NCBI GenBank assembly: GCA_903856805.1
Contig: CAIOCZ010000142.1
Location: forward strand, 1 to 59,752
Length of the DNA stretch: 59,752 bases
DNA from: an uncultured cyanobacterium
Lineage (GTDB): Bacteria > Cyanobacteriota > Cyanobacteriia > PCC-6307 > Cyanobiaceae
Direction: 5' to 3'
The notes beneath the pieces are model-generated. The model was given only the letters and a program-made list of their open reading frames with translations, searched no databases and was not told the origin of the DNA. Shown here in pieces: positions 16,945 through 26,600 of this stretch. The position numbers and the translations under genes are program-made. Numbering within the stretch: position 1 is the stretch's first letter; each line of letters begins with the position of its first letter.

Positions 16945-18153
16945 TCAGTTGTCTCCCGCGGACGACGTGCGGAGGGCTGCCAGATGGTGGCGGAAGGTGG
17001 AACGGGCCCCCTCCAGGCTGGCATGGGATTTGACCCAGCCGCTGGCGCCGGCCCCCAGGCGTTGGCGCCGGGGGCGGTTGCCGCAGATGGCATCAATCGC
17101 AGCGGCCATCGCCTCCGGCTCGGCGTTCACGAGTTGACCGGTGCGATCGGTGAGCACATAGTCCTCCGGGCCGCCGCAGCGGGTGCTGACCACCGGCACG
17201 CCACAGGCCATCGCCTCCAGGGCGGCGATGCACAGCCCTTCCTGATGGGAGGGCACGACGAAGAGATCGAGGCGTTGCAGGACGCTGGCCAGCTCCGTGG
17301 GCTGCAGATGGGCGTGGCAGTGCACCCGGTCGCCCATGCCAAGGCCCTGGATCCGCTCCCGCAGCTCGGCCGTCTCGGCTTCGCCGATCAGCTCCAGCTG
17401 CACCGGCCGGCCTTGCTGCACCAGGTGGGCCACCGCTGCCAGCAGCAGCTCGATGTTCTTGCGGGGATCGGTCCAACGGCCGGAGAACCCCACGTGCCAG
17501 GGCCGCTCCAGCCCGGGCAGGCGATGGAACAGGGTCGGGTCGATCGGCATCCGCAGCACTCCGTCCATGGCGCGACCGGCAATCGCTTCCAGGGAACGGG
17601 CCGTGTAGCTACTCAACGCCAGGATCCGACCGCGGGGTGCCCGCAGCACCTGCCGTTCCAGGCGCCGCAGCACCCTGCTGTTGAACTGCCGATCGAGCAG
17701 GCGCCGTGGCGCTGAGAACTGACGCACCCGGTTGACCCGGTCGGCTTCCCACGGGGTGGCGACCCAGGCCAGGAAGGGCAACCCCAGCCGGGCGAAGGGG
17801 GTGGCGCAGAAGGAATTGCCGGTCACCGCCAGGTGCAGATCGCAACTGGCGATCAGCTCCCGCCAGCCCCGTCGGGGCAAGTAATGGGTGAATTCAAGCT
17901 CGGGGAGCCAGGCCCCGAAGCCATGGCCTTCATGGCCGCCGTAGGCCTCGGCCCGCATCCGGCTGGGACGCCGTCCCCGGGCCAGGCCGGGCAGGGGCAC
18001 GGACAGCTTCGGGTACGAGCTCCAAGGCGCATACCAAGCAAAGACCGGCTCGATTCCCTCCTCCTCCAGCAACCTGGTGATCAAGCGGGCCATGGTGGGT
18101 ACCCCGCCATCCACCGGCTCGATGGTGCTGATCAGGGCCCGGGTGGGGGTCAT
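16945..18153 (-). CDS. Glycosyltransferase family 4
   Basis: A 402-residue GT-B retaining transferase. The start at ATG 18153 overlaps the epimerase stop by 4 bases. The N-terminal domain begins RALISTIEPVDGGVPTMARL. The C-terminal nucleotide-sugar site has GFSGRWTDPRKNIELLL (about 224-240), an EGLCIAALE (E-x7-E, about 301-309) and a CGGPEDYVL loop. The combination is typical of the GT4 family. No transmembrane helix is seen. The upstream extension of the frame to 18375 is inside the epimerase and not used. Donor and acceptor are unknown. Confidence 0.9.
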   Translation of the reverse strand: MTPTRALISTIEPVDGGVPTMARLITRLLEEEGIEPVFAWYAPWSSYPKLSVPLPGLARGRRPSRMRAEAYGGHEGHGFGAWLPELEFTHYLPRRGWRELIASCDLHLAVTGNSFCATPFARLGLPFLAWVATPWEADRVNRVRQFSAPRRLLDRQFNSRVLRRLERQVLRAPRGRILALSSYTARSLEAIAGRAMDGVLRMPIDPTLFHRLPGLERPWHVGFSGRWTDPRKNIELLLAAVAHLVQQGRPVQLELIGEAETAELRERIQGLGMGDRVHCHAHLQPTELASVLQRLDLFVVPSHQEGLCIAALEAMACGVPVVSTRCGGPEDYVLTDRTGQLVNAEPEAMAAAIDAICGNRPRRQRLGAGASGWVKSHASLEGARSTFRHHLAALRTSSAGDN

Positions 18154-19184
18154 GGCTGGAGCCAGCTGAACAGCTCGCGGTTGTCCTTCACCCAGCGGAT
18201 CAGATCCCTGACCCCTGCGTCCACTCCGATCTGGGGTTCCCATCCCAGCTGCTGCCGTGCCTTGCCGATGTCGCAGACGAACACGGGCTGATCGCCGGGG
18301 CGGGCTTCCGCGAAGCGGGGGCTGATGGTGAGGGCCAGCTCCTCCTCCAGGAAGCTCAAGAGATCCCGCAGGCAAAGGGTGTTCTGGGGACCGCCACCGA
18401 TGTTGAAGGCCTGGCCCCGGATCTGATCGCGATGCTGCCAGGCGGCTTCGTAGGCCCGGGCCAGATCCTTCACGTTGAGGACATCACGGGTCTGCCAGCC
18501 GTCGCCGTAGAGGGTGATCTGCCGGCCCAGAAGGGCAGCGATGCTGAACCAGGCCACCCAGCCCTGGTCTTCGATGCCGAACTGGCGGGTGCCGTAGATG
18601 CAGGATTGGCGGAAACTGCAGGTTTGGAGGTCGTAGATGCGGGCGTAATCGATGGTGTATTGATCTGCCACGCCCTTGGAGCACCCGTAGGGAGAGTGGA
18701 AATCGAGGGGCTGAGCTTCACTGACGCCCTGGGGAAGAGTGGTGAAGACATAGCCGCGGTCGGTTTTTTGCACCGGCACTGTTTCCAGACCGCCGTACAC
18801 CTTGTTGGTGGAGGCATTCAGCATGAAGGCCTCGGGCGCGTGCAGCCGAATCGCCTCGAGCACATTGAAGCTGCCGAGAGCATTGATCTCGAAATCTTCT
18901 CGTGGTTGGGTGTAGGAGGTGGTCACGGCCACCTGGCCAGCGAGATGGAGCACCATCTGGGGCTTGACCGTGGCCATCACGGTGGCCATCGCTTCGCTGT
19001 CGCGGATATCCAGGCGGTGGAAGGCGATGTCTGGGCGCTGCTCCTGAACCCAGCTCAGGTTCTGTTCGGTGCCCCGGCGGGAAAGATTGTCAAGAATGGC
19101 CACATCCCAACCCTGTTCGGCGAAGTGGAGGGCGGCATTGACACCGATGAAGCCGGCGCCGCCGGTAATCAGGATCGAGGGCAT
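18150..19184 (-). CDS. NAD-dependent epimerase, CDP-paratose/tyvelose 2-epimerase-like
   Basis: A 344-residue extended SDR with TGGAGFIG at 7-14 and the catalytic YGCSK. The segment NLSRRGTEQNLSW and the RQSCIYGTRQFGIEDQGWVAWF block resemble CDP-tyvelose epimerase (RfbE) more than GalE. No CDP-glucose genes are visible in the window, so the true substrate may be another nucleotide sugar; I would call it an RfbE-like epimerase only. It begins an ATGA-coupled run with the GT4, and 88 bases separate it from the ligase-like gene upstream. Confidence 0.85.
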   Translation of the reverse strand: MPSILITGGAGFIGVNAALHFAEQGWDVAILDNLSRRGTEQNLSWVQEQRPDIAFHRLDIRDSEAMATVMATVKPQMVLHLAGQVAVTTSYTQPREDFEINALGSFNVLEAIRLHAPEAFMLNASTNKVYGGLETVPVQKTDRGYVFTTLPQGVSEAQPLDFHSPYGCSKGVADQYTIDYARIYDLQTCSFRQSCIYGTRQFGIEDQGWVAWFSIAALLGRQITLYGDGWQTRDVLNVKDLARAYEAAWQHRDQIRGQAFNIGGGPQNTLCLRDLLSFLEEELALTISPRFAEARPGDQPVFVCDIGKARQQLGWEPQIGVDAGVRDLIRWVKDNRELFSWLQP

Positions 19185-19272
19185 CGAAGAAGTTGCTTCG
19201 GAAGGGATGGTGGAACGGACGGATGGCCCGCCCTAGTAGAGCATTCGTCCCAGGATTTAGGGCACCCCTTGG

Positions 19273-21303
19273 TCAGCTGCTGTGGTGAATCAGCGGCACC
19301 TTTGCGGCGTCGCCAGCGGCAGGGGCGGCGCGCGGCCCCTGCCCTGATGCGGTGCTGCCGCGGAACAGCGCGTGATGCAGGGCAAGGGCCAGCATCAGGT
19401 TCACCGGCACCATTTCCCCCAGGGAGCAGGTGAAGCTGGCCAGGGTCAGGATCGCCAGCAAGGGGCGGCCGCGGCGATCGTGGCGCAGACCCCAGCCGAG
19501 CAGGCCCAGGACGCTCAGCAGGGCCGGCAGTCCCCCCTGGATGAGGAGTAACCCCAACAGGCTTTCGGTGGGGATGAACCCCCCCGTCCCGTCGTCGGTG
19601 CCCAGCCCGTGCCTCAGGGCCACCGGCCAGGATGGGCTGGCTTGCTTCAACTGCCACACCAAATTGCCGCCACTGGCCAATCCGTGCCCCACCACCAGGC
19701 CAGTGGGTGGATTCAGGCTCAGGATTCGTTCCAGGTTGCGCAGCCGACCGAGGGGGGAGGCGAGCAGGTCCGGCCGGTTCAGCACCCGGGGCAGGTTCAC
19801 TACCAGCCCGATGACGAGAACCACCAGCGCCGCCCCCAAGAGGGCCTTGCCCAGGCCGCCGTCCAGACCAGGCCACCGCCGTGCCCGATGCCGTGCCCGA
19901 TGCCGTCCCCCCGGCATCCCCTGAAAGGCCAAGACCACCAGCAGGCCGAGCATGCCAGTGGCGGAGCGGGCCAGCAGCACTTCCACCGTGACCGCCAAGG
20001 TCAACCAGGGCAACCTTGGGCGAGCCTGGCTGAAGGCCAGACAGAAGGCCAGGGCCACCACGGCCACCACCCCGAGGGTGTTCGGCTGGCTGAAGCTGCC
20101 CGTCAGCCGGGTGGGCAGCGGTGGCCAGGCGGGGGTCAGGGCGCCGGTGACGCTCCCCGATCGCAGCGGCAGGCCTCGCATCGCCTCCAGCATCAGGAGG
20201 GGCAACTGCAGCAACACCAGCCATTCCAGGGCACGGGCCATTCGAGCCAACCGTGGCGGGGTGGTCAGCCAGCCGCCCACGAAGGTCAGGGGCAGCCAGC
20301 CGAGCCCCACCAGGCTCACCAGCACCGGGCCGATCTGACCTTGGCGCAGGCTGATGGCGAGGCCCAGTCCCAGGGAGAGCACCAGGGGCAGCAGCAGCGG
20401 TGCCAGGCTCCGCCACCGTCGCCATGGTGGCAGGGCTATCCGGCCGCTGGCCAGCAGCAGGAGGGACAGCACCAGGACGGCCCCCAGCAGACCTTGGCAG
20501 GCCAGCTTGGTGAGCCACTCCGCCGCCGAGAGGGTGAACAGCCGCTTGCTGTTGATCACCACCGCCTGGAAGGGGTGGAGGCTGACCAGACGAAGGCCAT
20601 GGCAGGACTGCGGTAGCCACAGCGTTTGAATCGGTGCTTGGCAGAAGCGGGCCAGATCCTGTTGATAGGCCGCCCCATCCAGCCAGCCGATGCGTCGCAG
20701 CAGAAAGGGCAGGCCCCCTCCCAGGCTGGTGACCACCATCAGGCCGCCAACAAATGTGCTCAGCCGGTCCAACTGGTCGGGGCGCAGGGGCTGCTGCGGG
20801 GAGGCGGAGCCTGGGGGGCGAGATCGGCCCCTCTGCCACCAGAGCAGGCCCGCCGCCCCGAGCGCACTGGGCAGGATGAGCACCTCCAGGGCCCTCTCCG
20901 CCCCCAGCCGGGCTGCGTAGCCGGCTCGGCTGGCCAGGGTCCAGCTGCCCCCGAAGACTCCCAGGCGTTGCAGGATCACGGCCAGGAGGGCGCTCAGCAC
21001 CGTCACGAGCAGGACAAGGGCCAGGGTGCTGGCCAGGAGCCGCAGCAGCTGTCGGAGCGGGGCCGGTCGGCGTTGGCCCACCGCTGAGCCCGTGGCCAGG
21101 CTGGCGGCCAGCAGCAGGCCCCAGCGCCAACCCCAGCCCATCAGGTAGCCCGGATCCAGGGGCTGGTCGATGCTGATCGGACCGAGCAGGCAGCCCAGCA
21201 GGAAGGCCAGGCCCAGGGCGGCCGCGAGGGTGGCACCGGCACCCAGGACGGCCACGCGCAGCCGGGCTGGTGAGGCCCCCTGCCCAGGGGAGTTCGCGGT
21301 CAT
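19273..21303 (-). CDS. O-antigen ligase/polymerase-like multispanning membrane protein (large)
   Basis: A 676-residue, very hydrophobic protein with more than ten predicted helices. It contains a large polar loop in the middle and the NTLGVVAVVALAF segment that resembles the Wzy_C/WaaL domain. It starts at ATG 21303, overlapping the beta-helix gene stop by 4 bases. The likely role is polymerisation of lipid-linked repeats or ligation to an acceptor in the periplasm. A GCCGTGCCCGAT tandem (19878-19901) encodes a local Arg/His/Ala repeat. A second member of this class is at 23783; which one is the polymerase cannot be told from sequence. Confidence 0.78.
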   Translation of the reverse strand: MTANSPGQGASPARLRVAVLGAGATLAAALGLAFLLGCLLGPISIDQPLDPGYLMGWGWRWGLLLAASLATGSAVGQRRPAPLRQLLRLLASTLALVLLVTVLSALLAVILQRLGVFGGSWTLASRAGYAARLGAERALEVLILPSALGAAGLLWWQRGRSRPPGSASPQQPLRPDQLDRLSTFVGGLMVVTSLGGGLPFLLRRIGWLDGAAYQQDLARFCQAPIQTLWLPQSCHGLRLVSLHPFQAVVINSKRLFTLSAAEWLTKLACQGLLGAVLVLSLLLLASGRIALPPWRRWRSLAPLLLPLVLSLGLGLAISLRQGQIGPVLVSLVGLGWLPLTFVGGWLTTPPRLARMARALEWLVLLQLPLLMLEAMRGLPLRSGSVTGALTPAWPPLPTRLTGSFSQPNTLGVVAVVALAFCLAFSQARPRLPWLTLAVTVEVLLARSATGMLGLLVVLAFQGMPGGRHRARHRARRWPGLDGGLGKALLGAALVVLVIGLVVNLPRVLNRPDLLASPLGRLRNLERILSLNPPTGLVVGHGLASGGNLVWQLKQASPSWPVALRHGLGTDDGTGGFIPTESLLGLLLIQGGLPALLSVLGLLGWGLRHDRRGRPLLAILTLASFTCSLGEMVPVNLMLALALHHALFRGSTASGQGPRAAPAAGDAAKVPLIHHSS

Positions 21304-22916
21304 CGCTCGGGACCGCCGGACGGCTCTGGGGTCAGCCATCCCGCCCGCAGCAGGGGGCCCAGGGACGCCGTGAAGGGATCGTCCCCCAGCTTCAGCCAGG
21401 CGGGCCCCAAGGGGCCAATCGCCAGGGGCAGGCCTCCGGGTCCCGGCCCCGGATTGCCTGTCCCCGGATTGCTTCGTCCCGACCACCACGGCGCCAGGGC
21501 CGTCGCCCCCTGCTCCGGCAGGGGCCGCGCCCCCTTCGGCAGGGGCACCAGCCGATTGGCGCTCAACTTCAGACCTGCCGGGAGCCGCTCGCCGAAGTCC
21601 TGGCGGCTCAGGAGAAGGTTGGCCTCCAGCCGGATTTGCTCCAGCCGCACCGCGGGATCTCGCCAGGCCAGGGCGTCGACCACGGCAAGGTTGTGGCGCA
21701 GCAGCACGTTGCGGATGGTGGCTTGCGGCTGGGGCCCCAAGCTGGGGGCGGCGCCTGCCATCAGTTTCAGCAGGGCTCCGGCCTGGCCTGGATCATTGAG
21801 AATCAGGTTCGTGTCGACGAGCAGCGGCCCCCGGGTGACGGGACTGGTCCCCAACGCCACCAGGGTGTGGCTGAGCAGGTTGTGGTCCACGAGGAGGTTG
21901 GCGGCGGGACCGTCAAATTCGATGCCATCGTCGAAGACCCGATCGATCAGGTTGCCGCTCACCCGGTTGCGTCCGCCGCTGGGTGACACCTTCAGCCCGT
22001 CGCCGGCATCGCTGATCACGTTGCCGCGGATGCTCAGGTTGCGGCCGCCGACCCAGACCAGCGTGCAGTTGGAGTAGCGGTAGATCTCGCTGCGGCTGAG
22101 CCACCCCCGCCGCCAGCGATCCAGCCCGGGGCACTGGCTGAGATTGCGCTCGATGCGCAGGCCATCCACCGGGTTCAGGCTGGCCCGGTCATTGATGGCC
22201 ACATCGGCATCCCGGAAGCGGTTGCCGCGGATCAGTACGTCACCGGTGGACCACAGCTGGATGGCGGCGGTCACCGCGAAATCGAACTGCAGATCACGAA
22301 TCTGCAGATGGGGGGCCTCCAGCCAGAGCAGCGCCGCCTGGTGGCCACCGGCCTTGAGCCGGCGCGGTAGGGGGCGATGGACCTCCAGCTGGCTGCCGGT
22401 GGGGGTTTGGCCCTGCGGTAGGCAGAGCACCAATTGGCTGTTCGCCGCGTAGAAGGCGGGCCCGGCACTGGTTCTGGCGCAGAGATCGCGCAGATGGGGC
22501 AGGGATCCTGCCCGATAGGCGGCCCAGCCATCCACCCGCAGGGCCTGAACCGGCCAGCGGATTGGGGTGACAAAGAGATGGGGCTGCCAGCGCCGCCAGC
22601 GCCAGCGAGCGACCTCGCCGGTGCCATCGGATCCGGAGAGGATTGCCTGTCCTGGCACGGCCGCTTGCAGCACGAGGGGGTGGCCGGCCCGGCCGCCGCG
22701 GCGGATTCGAACGGTTTCGTGATAAGTCCCCGGCCAAATCAGCACCGTGTCACCAGGCCTGGCCAGGTCTACGCCACGCTGCAGGCTGCGCACGGCCCGC
22801 TGGCGGGACCTTCCGTCCCCTCCATCGAAGCCATTGGGGGCCACATGCACCGGCCCTGGGCCCCTTGGAAGGATCGGCGGAGCTAGCGCATTGAGACCGG
22901 CCAGGATCAAGGCCAC
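21300..22916 (-). CDS. Secreted right-handed parallel beta-helix protein
   Basis: About 538 residues from a GTG at 22916 within a hydrophobic segment. Translation could start further upstream, where the frame overlaps the glycosyltransferase stop at 22964. After the N-terminal hydrophobic stretch there is a DUF1565-like opening (VHVAPNGFDGGDG then SLQRGVDLARPGDTVLIWPGTYHETV). Rungs of a parallel beta-helix follow: LQIRDLQF, VLIRGNRF, LSIRGNVISDAGDG, NRVSGNLIDRVFDDGIEF and LLVDHNLL. Such folds are shared by polysaccharide lyases, C5-epimerases and hydrolases. It probably trims or modifies the polymer outside the membrane. The catalytic residues cannot be assigned, and the C-terminus is Gly/Pro-rich. 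Confidence 0.8.
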   Translation of the reverse strand: MALILAGLNALAPPILPRGPGPVHVAPNGFDGGDGRSRQRAVRSLQRGVDLARPGDTVLIWPGTYHETVRIRRGGRAGHPLVLQAAVPGQAILSGSDGTGEVARWRWRRWQPHLFVTPIRWPVQALRVDGWAAYRAGSLPHLRDLCARTSAGPAFYAANSQLVLCLPQGQTPTGSQLEVHRPLPRRLKAGGHQAALLWLEAPHLQIRDLQFDFAVTAAIQLWSTGDVLIRGNRFRDADVAINDRASLNPVDGLRIERNLSQCPGLDRWRRGWLSRSEIYRYSNCTLVWVGGRNLSIRGNVISDAGDGLKVSPSGGRNRVSGNLIDRVFDDGIEFDGPAANLLVDHNLLSHTLVALGTSPVTRGPLLVDTNLILNDPGQAGALLKLMAGAAPSLGPQPQATIRNVLLRHNLAVVDALAWRDPAVRLEQIRLEANLLLSRQDFGERLPAGLKLSANRLVPLPKGARPLPEQGATALAPWWSGRSNPGTGNPGPGPGGLPLAIGPLGPAWLKLGDDPFTASLGPLLRAGWLTPEPSGGPER

Positions 22917-22963
22917 CAGGGCCAGGGTGGGAGGAATCCGGATCCGAGGATTGCTGCCGGAGG

Positions 22964-23779
22964 TCAGGGGGCGTTGCGCCCCTGGTCGCCGGCAATCCGT
23001 TGCTCCTGCAGGCGCAGTAATAACAGCACCTCCGCATAGAGCCGCTGAATCGCATAAAACAGTCCGAGGCGACCATCGAAGATCCCTCCCTTCAGGAACA
23101 GGCAGACCACAAGGGCGGCGATGGGTGCCAAGGGCGTGTGCTTCCTCAGCCGATCCGCCAGGGCCAATTGGCCCGAGGGTGTGGCCAGAAGTTTGTTGGC
23201 TTCGGTGCGGAGATACCCGTCCTGGGCCGCCAGCCATCGATCGAGGCTTTTGCGGTCGTCATGGAGCAGGGGGTGGTTCAGGGGCCGCACGGTGCCGTCA
23301 ATCTTGAGGCGATGGCCATGGCCGTCGTCCTGATAGCGACCCAGGCCAGCCCGGTAAAGGGCGGTGCGGGCGGGATAGAGGGTTCCCCGGAGGGGACGGC
23401 CAGCGATGCAGTAACGAAAGCGGATAGCAAAGCCGCATACGGCAGTATCGATGGGTGAACTCAGGCGTTCCTGGATTTCGTTCTGGAGGGCAGTGGGAAC
23501 CACATAGTCCGCATCCAGGCTCAAAACCCAGCCCCTGCTGATCTGATCGAGCCCGAAATTGCATTGGCGGGCGAAGCTGTCAAACCGCCGATGGATCACG
23601 GTGACATTGGCAAAGCCGGCCAGGATCTCGAGTGTGCCGTCGGTGCTACCGCTATCGATCACCAGAATCCGCGGAATCCATGTCAGCGCCTTGATGGTGC
23701 GATCGATGTTGGCGATCTCATTGAAGGTGAGCACCAAGGCCGTGAGATCCAGGGGGCTTGACGGCGGGAACGGGGTCAC
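22964..23779 (-). CDS. Glycosyltransferase family 2
   Basis: A 271-residue GT-A transferase. It has the opening LTALVLTFNEIANIDRTI, then VIDSGSTDGTLEI, and the metal-binding DAD in LSLDADYVV (about residue 92-94). The FNE-based start is like the WaaE/KdtX type that adds a sugar to a lipid or core acceptor. It ends inside the possible 5' region of the beta-helix gene and begins 3 bases after the polymerase-like gene stop. The C-terminal third has no clear membrane segment beyond one hydrophobic patch. Confidence 0.88.
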   Translation of the reverse strand: MTPFPPSSPLDLTALVLTFNEIANIDRTIKALTWIPRILVIDSGSTDGTLEILAGFANVTVIHRRFDSFARQCNFGLDQISRGWVLSLDADYVVPTALQNEIQERLSSPIDTAVCGFAIRFRYCIAGRPLRGTLYPARTALYRAGLGRYQDDGHGHRLKIDGTVRPLNHPLLHDDRKSLDRWLAAQDGYLRTEANKLLATPSGQLALADRLRKHTPLAPIAALVVCLFLKGGIFDGRLGLFYAIQRLYAEVLLLLRLQEQRIAGDQGRNAP

Positions 23780-23782
23780 GGA

Positions 23783-25222
23783 TCAGCGCATGGCCGGCAA
23801 CGGCCGTTGTAGTCGGGGTGGACTTTGCAGTGCTTGTTGGTTGCGGGCCAGTAGGGAGGGAATCGCCAGAGAAGAACCGAAGCAGAGGCTGAGGACAATC
23901 AGGATGTAGGGATCGGAATACACCTGGGAAGCGGCAAGGTAGAAGGGGATATTGGCCAGGCTGAAGGCCAGAAGACCCATCAGCAAGATGGAAGTACTGG
24001 GAGGTAGATATTTTAAGAGCGAAAAATTTTTACGAACGGCTTGAAGAATATAAAAAGAAAGCATGGCAATAATTATAATTCCCGGTAGTCCAAGTTCTAC
24101 TACGATTTTTCCGAGGCCACTTTCGGCAACGTAGCGCAGAGCGGATCCGTATTGATTCTGCACATCAAAGTTAAGCTGCAGGCCGCCGGTCTGAGAGGCG
24201 GCGCCAATGCCAAGGCCGATGCCATCAGAAAGTTCAAAGGCGCGAACGCCAGCGTTGTAACCCATGTCACGAAATCGAGAGATGAGCTCGCCACTGGCGG
24301 TGGAGGCCCGTTTGAGGTATTCATTGAAGTTGTCACCCAGGGCTCCGGAAAGTAGTAAGTAGTAGGCGACATAGGACAGGCCGGCAACCCCAAAGAGGTT
24401 GGCAATTAACTGTTCTTTTGCTTGTGCGTCAGCCCGGCGACTGTACAAAATTGAATAAATTGCCGTAAAAGCTAGGACCAGCACAAGGGCTTTGCGGCGG
24501 GCCGTTGTGATGGTCATGAGCGCAAAACCCACGGCCATCACGAGGAGAAGCACCTGTTGATTGGTCTTGCGAATCGAGGTGGCTAGACAGATGCAGAGAC
24601 AACTGGCGGCGGCTAGATGCCAGGCTGCAATTTCGCTGGTTCGCCATAGACCGCAAGATCCAACGGCCTGAAATCCATAGCGGAAGGTAATGAACTTGGT
24701 TTCGCCCACTTCGCTCAGTAGTGGGGATTCAATGCCACGATAAGACAGGAAGACTGTTCCCGCAAAGATTACTGATACGAATACATACAGGGCTAGAATG
24801 CGCCTGAGCAAGGTCTGATCGAGACCAATGCGGAAGCCCACCCAGAGCCCAACGGCTGGGGCAAGGTAGAAGGCTGATCCAATGACGGCAAGAGTTGGGG
24901 AGGTGAATTTGAGAAAGCCGTTAGCTGCTTGTAATATTATTAATAGAAAATAAAGTGGAATCCATTCGCTAATCTCGGGGGCCGCCCAGAACATGGCCTT
25001 GAGATCGGCCTTCCCGCGGCTTTCGAACATCACAAACGCGCACCCAGCGAAGGCCACCAAGACCATTCCCACCAACAGGGCAGGCTGGCCAGGGGTGAGT
25101 TTGCGAATCGGGTCCTGCGCAAATCCGATCAGCACCATGACGAGGAGACCATATCTCCAGTTCCCGTCGAGCAGCAGGAGCAGCAGCACCAGAAACAGCA
25201 GTCCCAGTAAATAGGTGATCAT
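23783..25222 (-). CDS. O-antigen ligase/polymerase-like membrane protein (second copy class)
   Basis: A 479-residue integral membrane protein with about ten to twelve helices. It starts MITYLLGLLFLV at ATG 25222, overlapping the GT4 stop by 4 bases. The middle contains the Wzy_C-like periplasmic region (LSGALGDNFNEYLKRASTASGELISRFRD is split by turns). The composition is less GC-rich than its neighbours, with many A/T third positions, which is a hint of separate origin. The role would be repeat-unit polymerisation or ligation. The upstream reading frame before 25222 lies within the GT4 gene and is dismissed. Confidence 0.75.
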   Translation of the reverse strand: MITYLLGLLFLVLLLLLLDGNWRYGLLVMVLIGFAQDPIRKLTPGQPALLVGMVLVAFAGCAFVMFESRGKADLKAMFWAAPEISEWIPLYFLLIILQAANGFLKFTSPTLAVIGSAFYLAPAVGLWVGFRIGLDQTLLRRILALYVFVSVIFAGTVFLSYRGIESPLLSEVGETKFITFRYGFQAVGSCGLWRTSEIAAWHLAAASCLCICLATSIRKTNQQVLLLVMAVGFALMTITTARRKALVLVLAFTAIYSILYSRRADAQAKEQLIANLFGVAGLSYVAYYLLLSGALGDNFNEYLKRASTASGELISRFRDMGYNAGVRAFELSDGIGLGIGAASQTGGLQLNFDVQNQYGSALRYVAESGLGKIVVELGLPGIIIIAMLSFYILQAVRKNFSLLKYLPPSTSILLMGLLAFSLANIPFYLAASQVYSDPYILIVLSLCFGSSLAIPSLLARNQQALQSPPRLQRPLPAMR

Positions 25223-26493
25223 CGTTGCAGTTTGTGCTCGATCAATTCGATGTAGTGGTTGTGCAGCTGTTGGGCGATCGCCGGCCAGCTGTAGGTCGCG
25301 GTTGCCAATTCTCGGGCGGCCAGGCGCATGGCGAGGGGGGCCCCCTGAACAGCCACGCCGAGGGTTGTGGCCAGACTTTGGGGTGCGCTGTCGCTGAGCA
25401 GTCCGGCGCCGGCGGTACGAACGGCCGAGCTGATGGCCACCTGGGGCGAGAGGATGACGGGAGTGGCTGCGGCCAAGGCCTCCACGGCGGCGATGCCGAA
25501 GTTTTCCGCAGCCGAGGGTAGTACGAACCAATCGGCCTTGCGCAGCAGGCTCCATTTCGCCTCGCCGCTCACGAAGCCCAGCCACTGGCAACGATGGTCG
25601 ATCCCCTGGCGTTGGCAGCGTTGTTGAAGGCTGGTGCGGTAGCTGGCCTCGCCATCGCCGGCGATCTGCAGCACCCAGTCCTTGGCGGGATGCTGGTGCT
25701 GCAGCAGGGCGCAGGCGTCAATCAGATGCTCCAGTTGTTTCTTGGGGTGCAGTCGTGAGAGAAACAGAAAACGCACCGGCTCACCTGCGGAGCCAGGGAA
25801 CGCGGGACCGTCAGCCGTCCCCGCCTCGGGCGGTTCAGGTGCGGAGACCCCAAGGGGCAGGACCAAGGAGGGGGTTGTCAGTCCCAGGGGGGCCGACTCG
25901 TCCCGCTCGGCGTCAGTGGTGAAGTGGAGCGCTGCGGCCGCCTGAAGATTGCGGCGTTCGATCAATCTCAGCATCAAGCGTTTGCGTCCGGCACTTTGGC
26001 TGAGGCTCCAAGGACTCAGCTGACCAATGGTGCGAAGTAGATAGGGAATTCCTGCCCGTCGTGCCTGCACCATCGCCGTGGTGGAAGGATAGGAAAATAG
26101 GGCATGGATATGCAGCAGGTCGTAGTCATGGCGATGGCGCTGAAGCCAGAGGTTGAGTGCCGGGCTGATCGCGAATTCGCGCAGGGACCTCTGGGCAGGG
26201 CTCCAGCGGGGGAACGCTAAGACTGGAATGTCCTGCCACTGCTGCCAGTGACCCGTGGGCAACTCGGGGTTCGTGCCTTCTCCATCGTCGTTGGTGGTGA
26301 GCAGGGAGGCGTCCACCCCTTCCTGCCGCAGGGCGCGCACCATGGACAGGGCCGCCGTGCTGGGCCCCCCTCGACGCAGGCTGATGGAAGGAATGACGTG
26401 GAGAACGCGCAATCGAGTGCCGCTGGAAGGCAAGGTGATCCATGCTATCAGTGACGATTGTTCAAGGGAGTGCAGGGGGCTACGGAATTGCAC
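25219..26493 (-). CDS. Glycosyltransferase family 4
   Basis: A GT-B transferase of up to 424 residues. The recognisable domain starts VLHVIPSISLRRGGPSTAALSMVRAL at about residue 29, so translation may begin at a TTG shortly before it and not at the GTG at 26493, which lacks a Shine-Dalgarno. The C-terminal domain has FLFLSRLHPKKQLEHLI and E-x7-E in ENFGIAAVEAL, standard for GT4. It is cytoplasmic. A gap of 107 bases separates it from the fusion protein gene upstream, and it is coupled to the polymerase-like gene downstream. Confidence 0.88.
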   Translation of the reverse strand: MQFRSPLHSLEQSSLIAWITLPSSGTRLRVLHVIPSISLRRGGPSTAALSMVRALRQEGVDASLLTTNDDGEGTNPELPTGHWQQWQDIPVLAFPRWSPAQRSLREFAISPALNLWLQRHRHDYDLLHIHALFSYPSTTAMVQARRAGIPYLLRTIGQLSPWSLSQSAGRKRLMLRLIERRNLQAAAALHFTTDAERDESAPLGLTTPSLVLPLGVSAPEPPEAGTADGPAFPGSAGEPVRFLFLSRLHPKKQLEHLIDACALLQHQHPAKDWVLQIAGDGEASYRTSLQQRCQRQGIDHRCQWLGFVSGEAKWSLLRKADWFVLPSAAENFGIAAVEALAAATPVILSPQVAISSAVRTAGAGLLSDSAPQSLATTLGVAVQGAPLAMRLAARELATATYSWPAIAQQLHNHYIELIEHKLQR

Positions 26494-26600
26494 GGGGAGC
26501 GCATTGAGCGCTTATTGGCTATTTGCCATATTGCTCGCCGTAAAAGCACCCGAAATTGATCATGGTTGTGTTTCTTTTTGGTGGTATCTCTGTTGCGCGT

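Noticed and set aside
19169-21130. 653-codon minus-strand frame
   Set aside because: A long GC-driven shadow of the ligase-like gene, full of Gly, Pro, Ala and Arg; the true frame has membrane helices.
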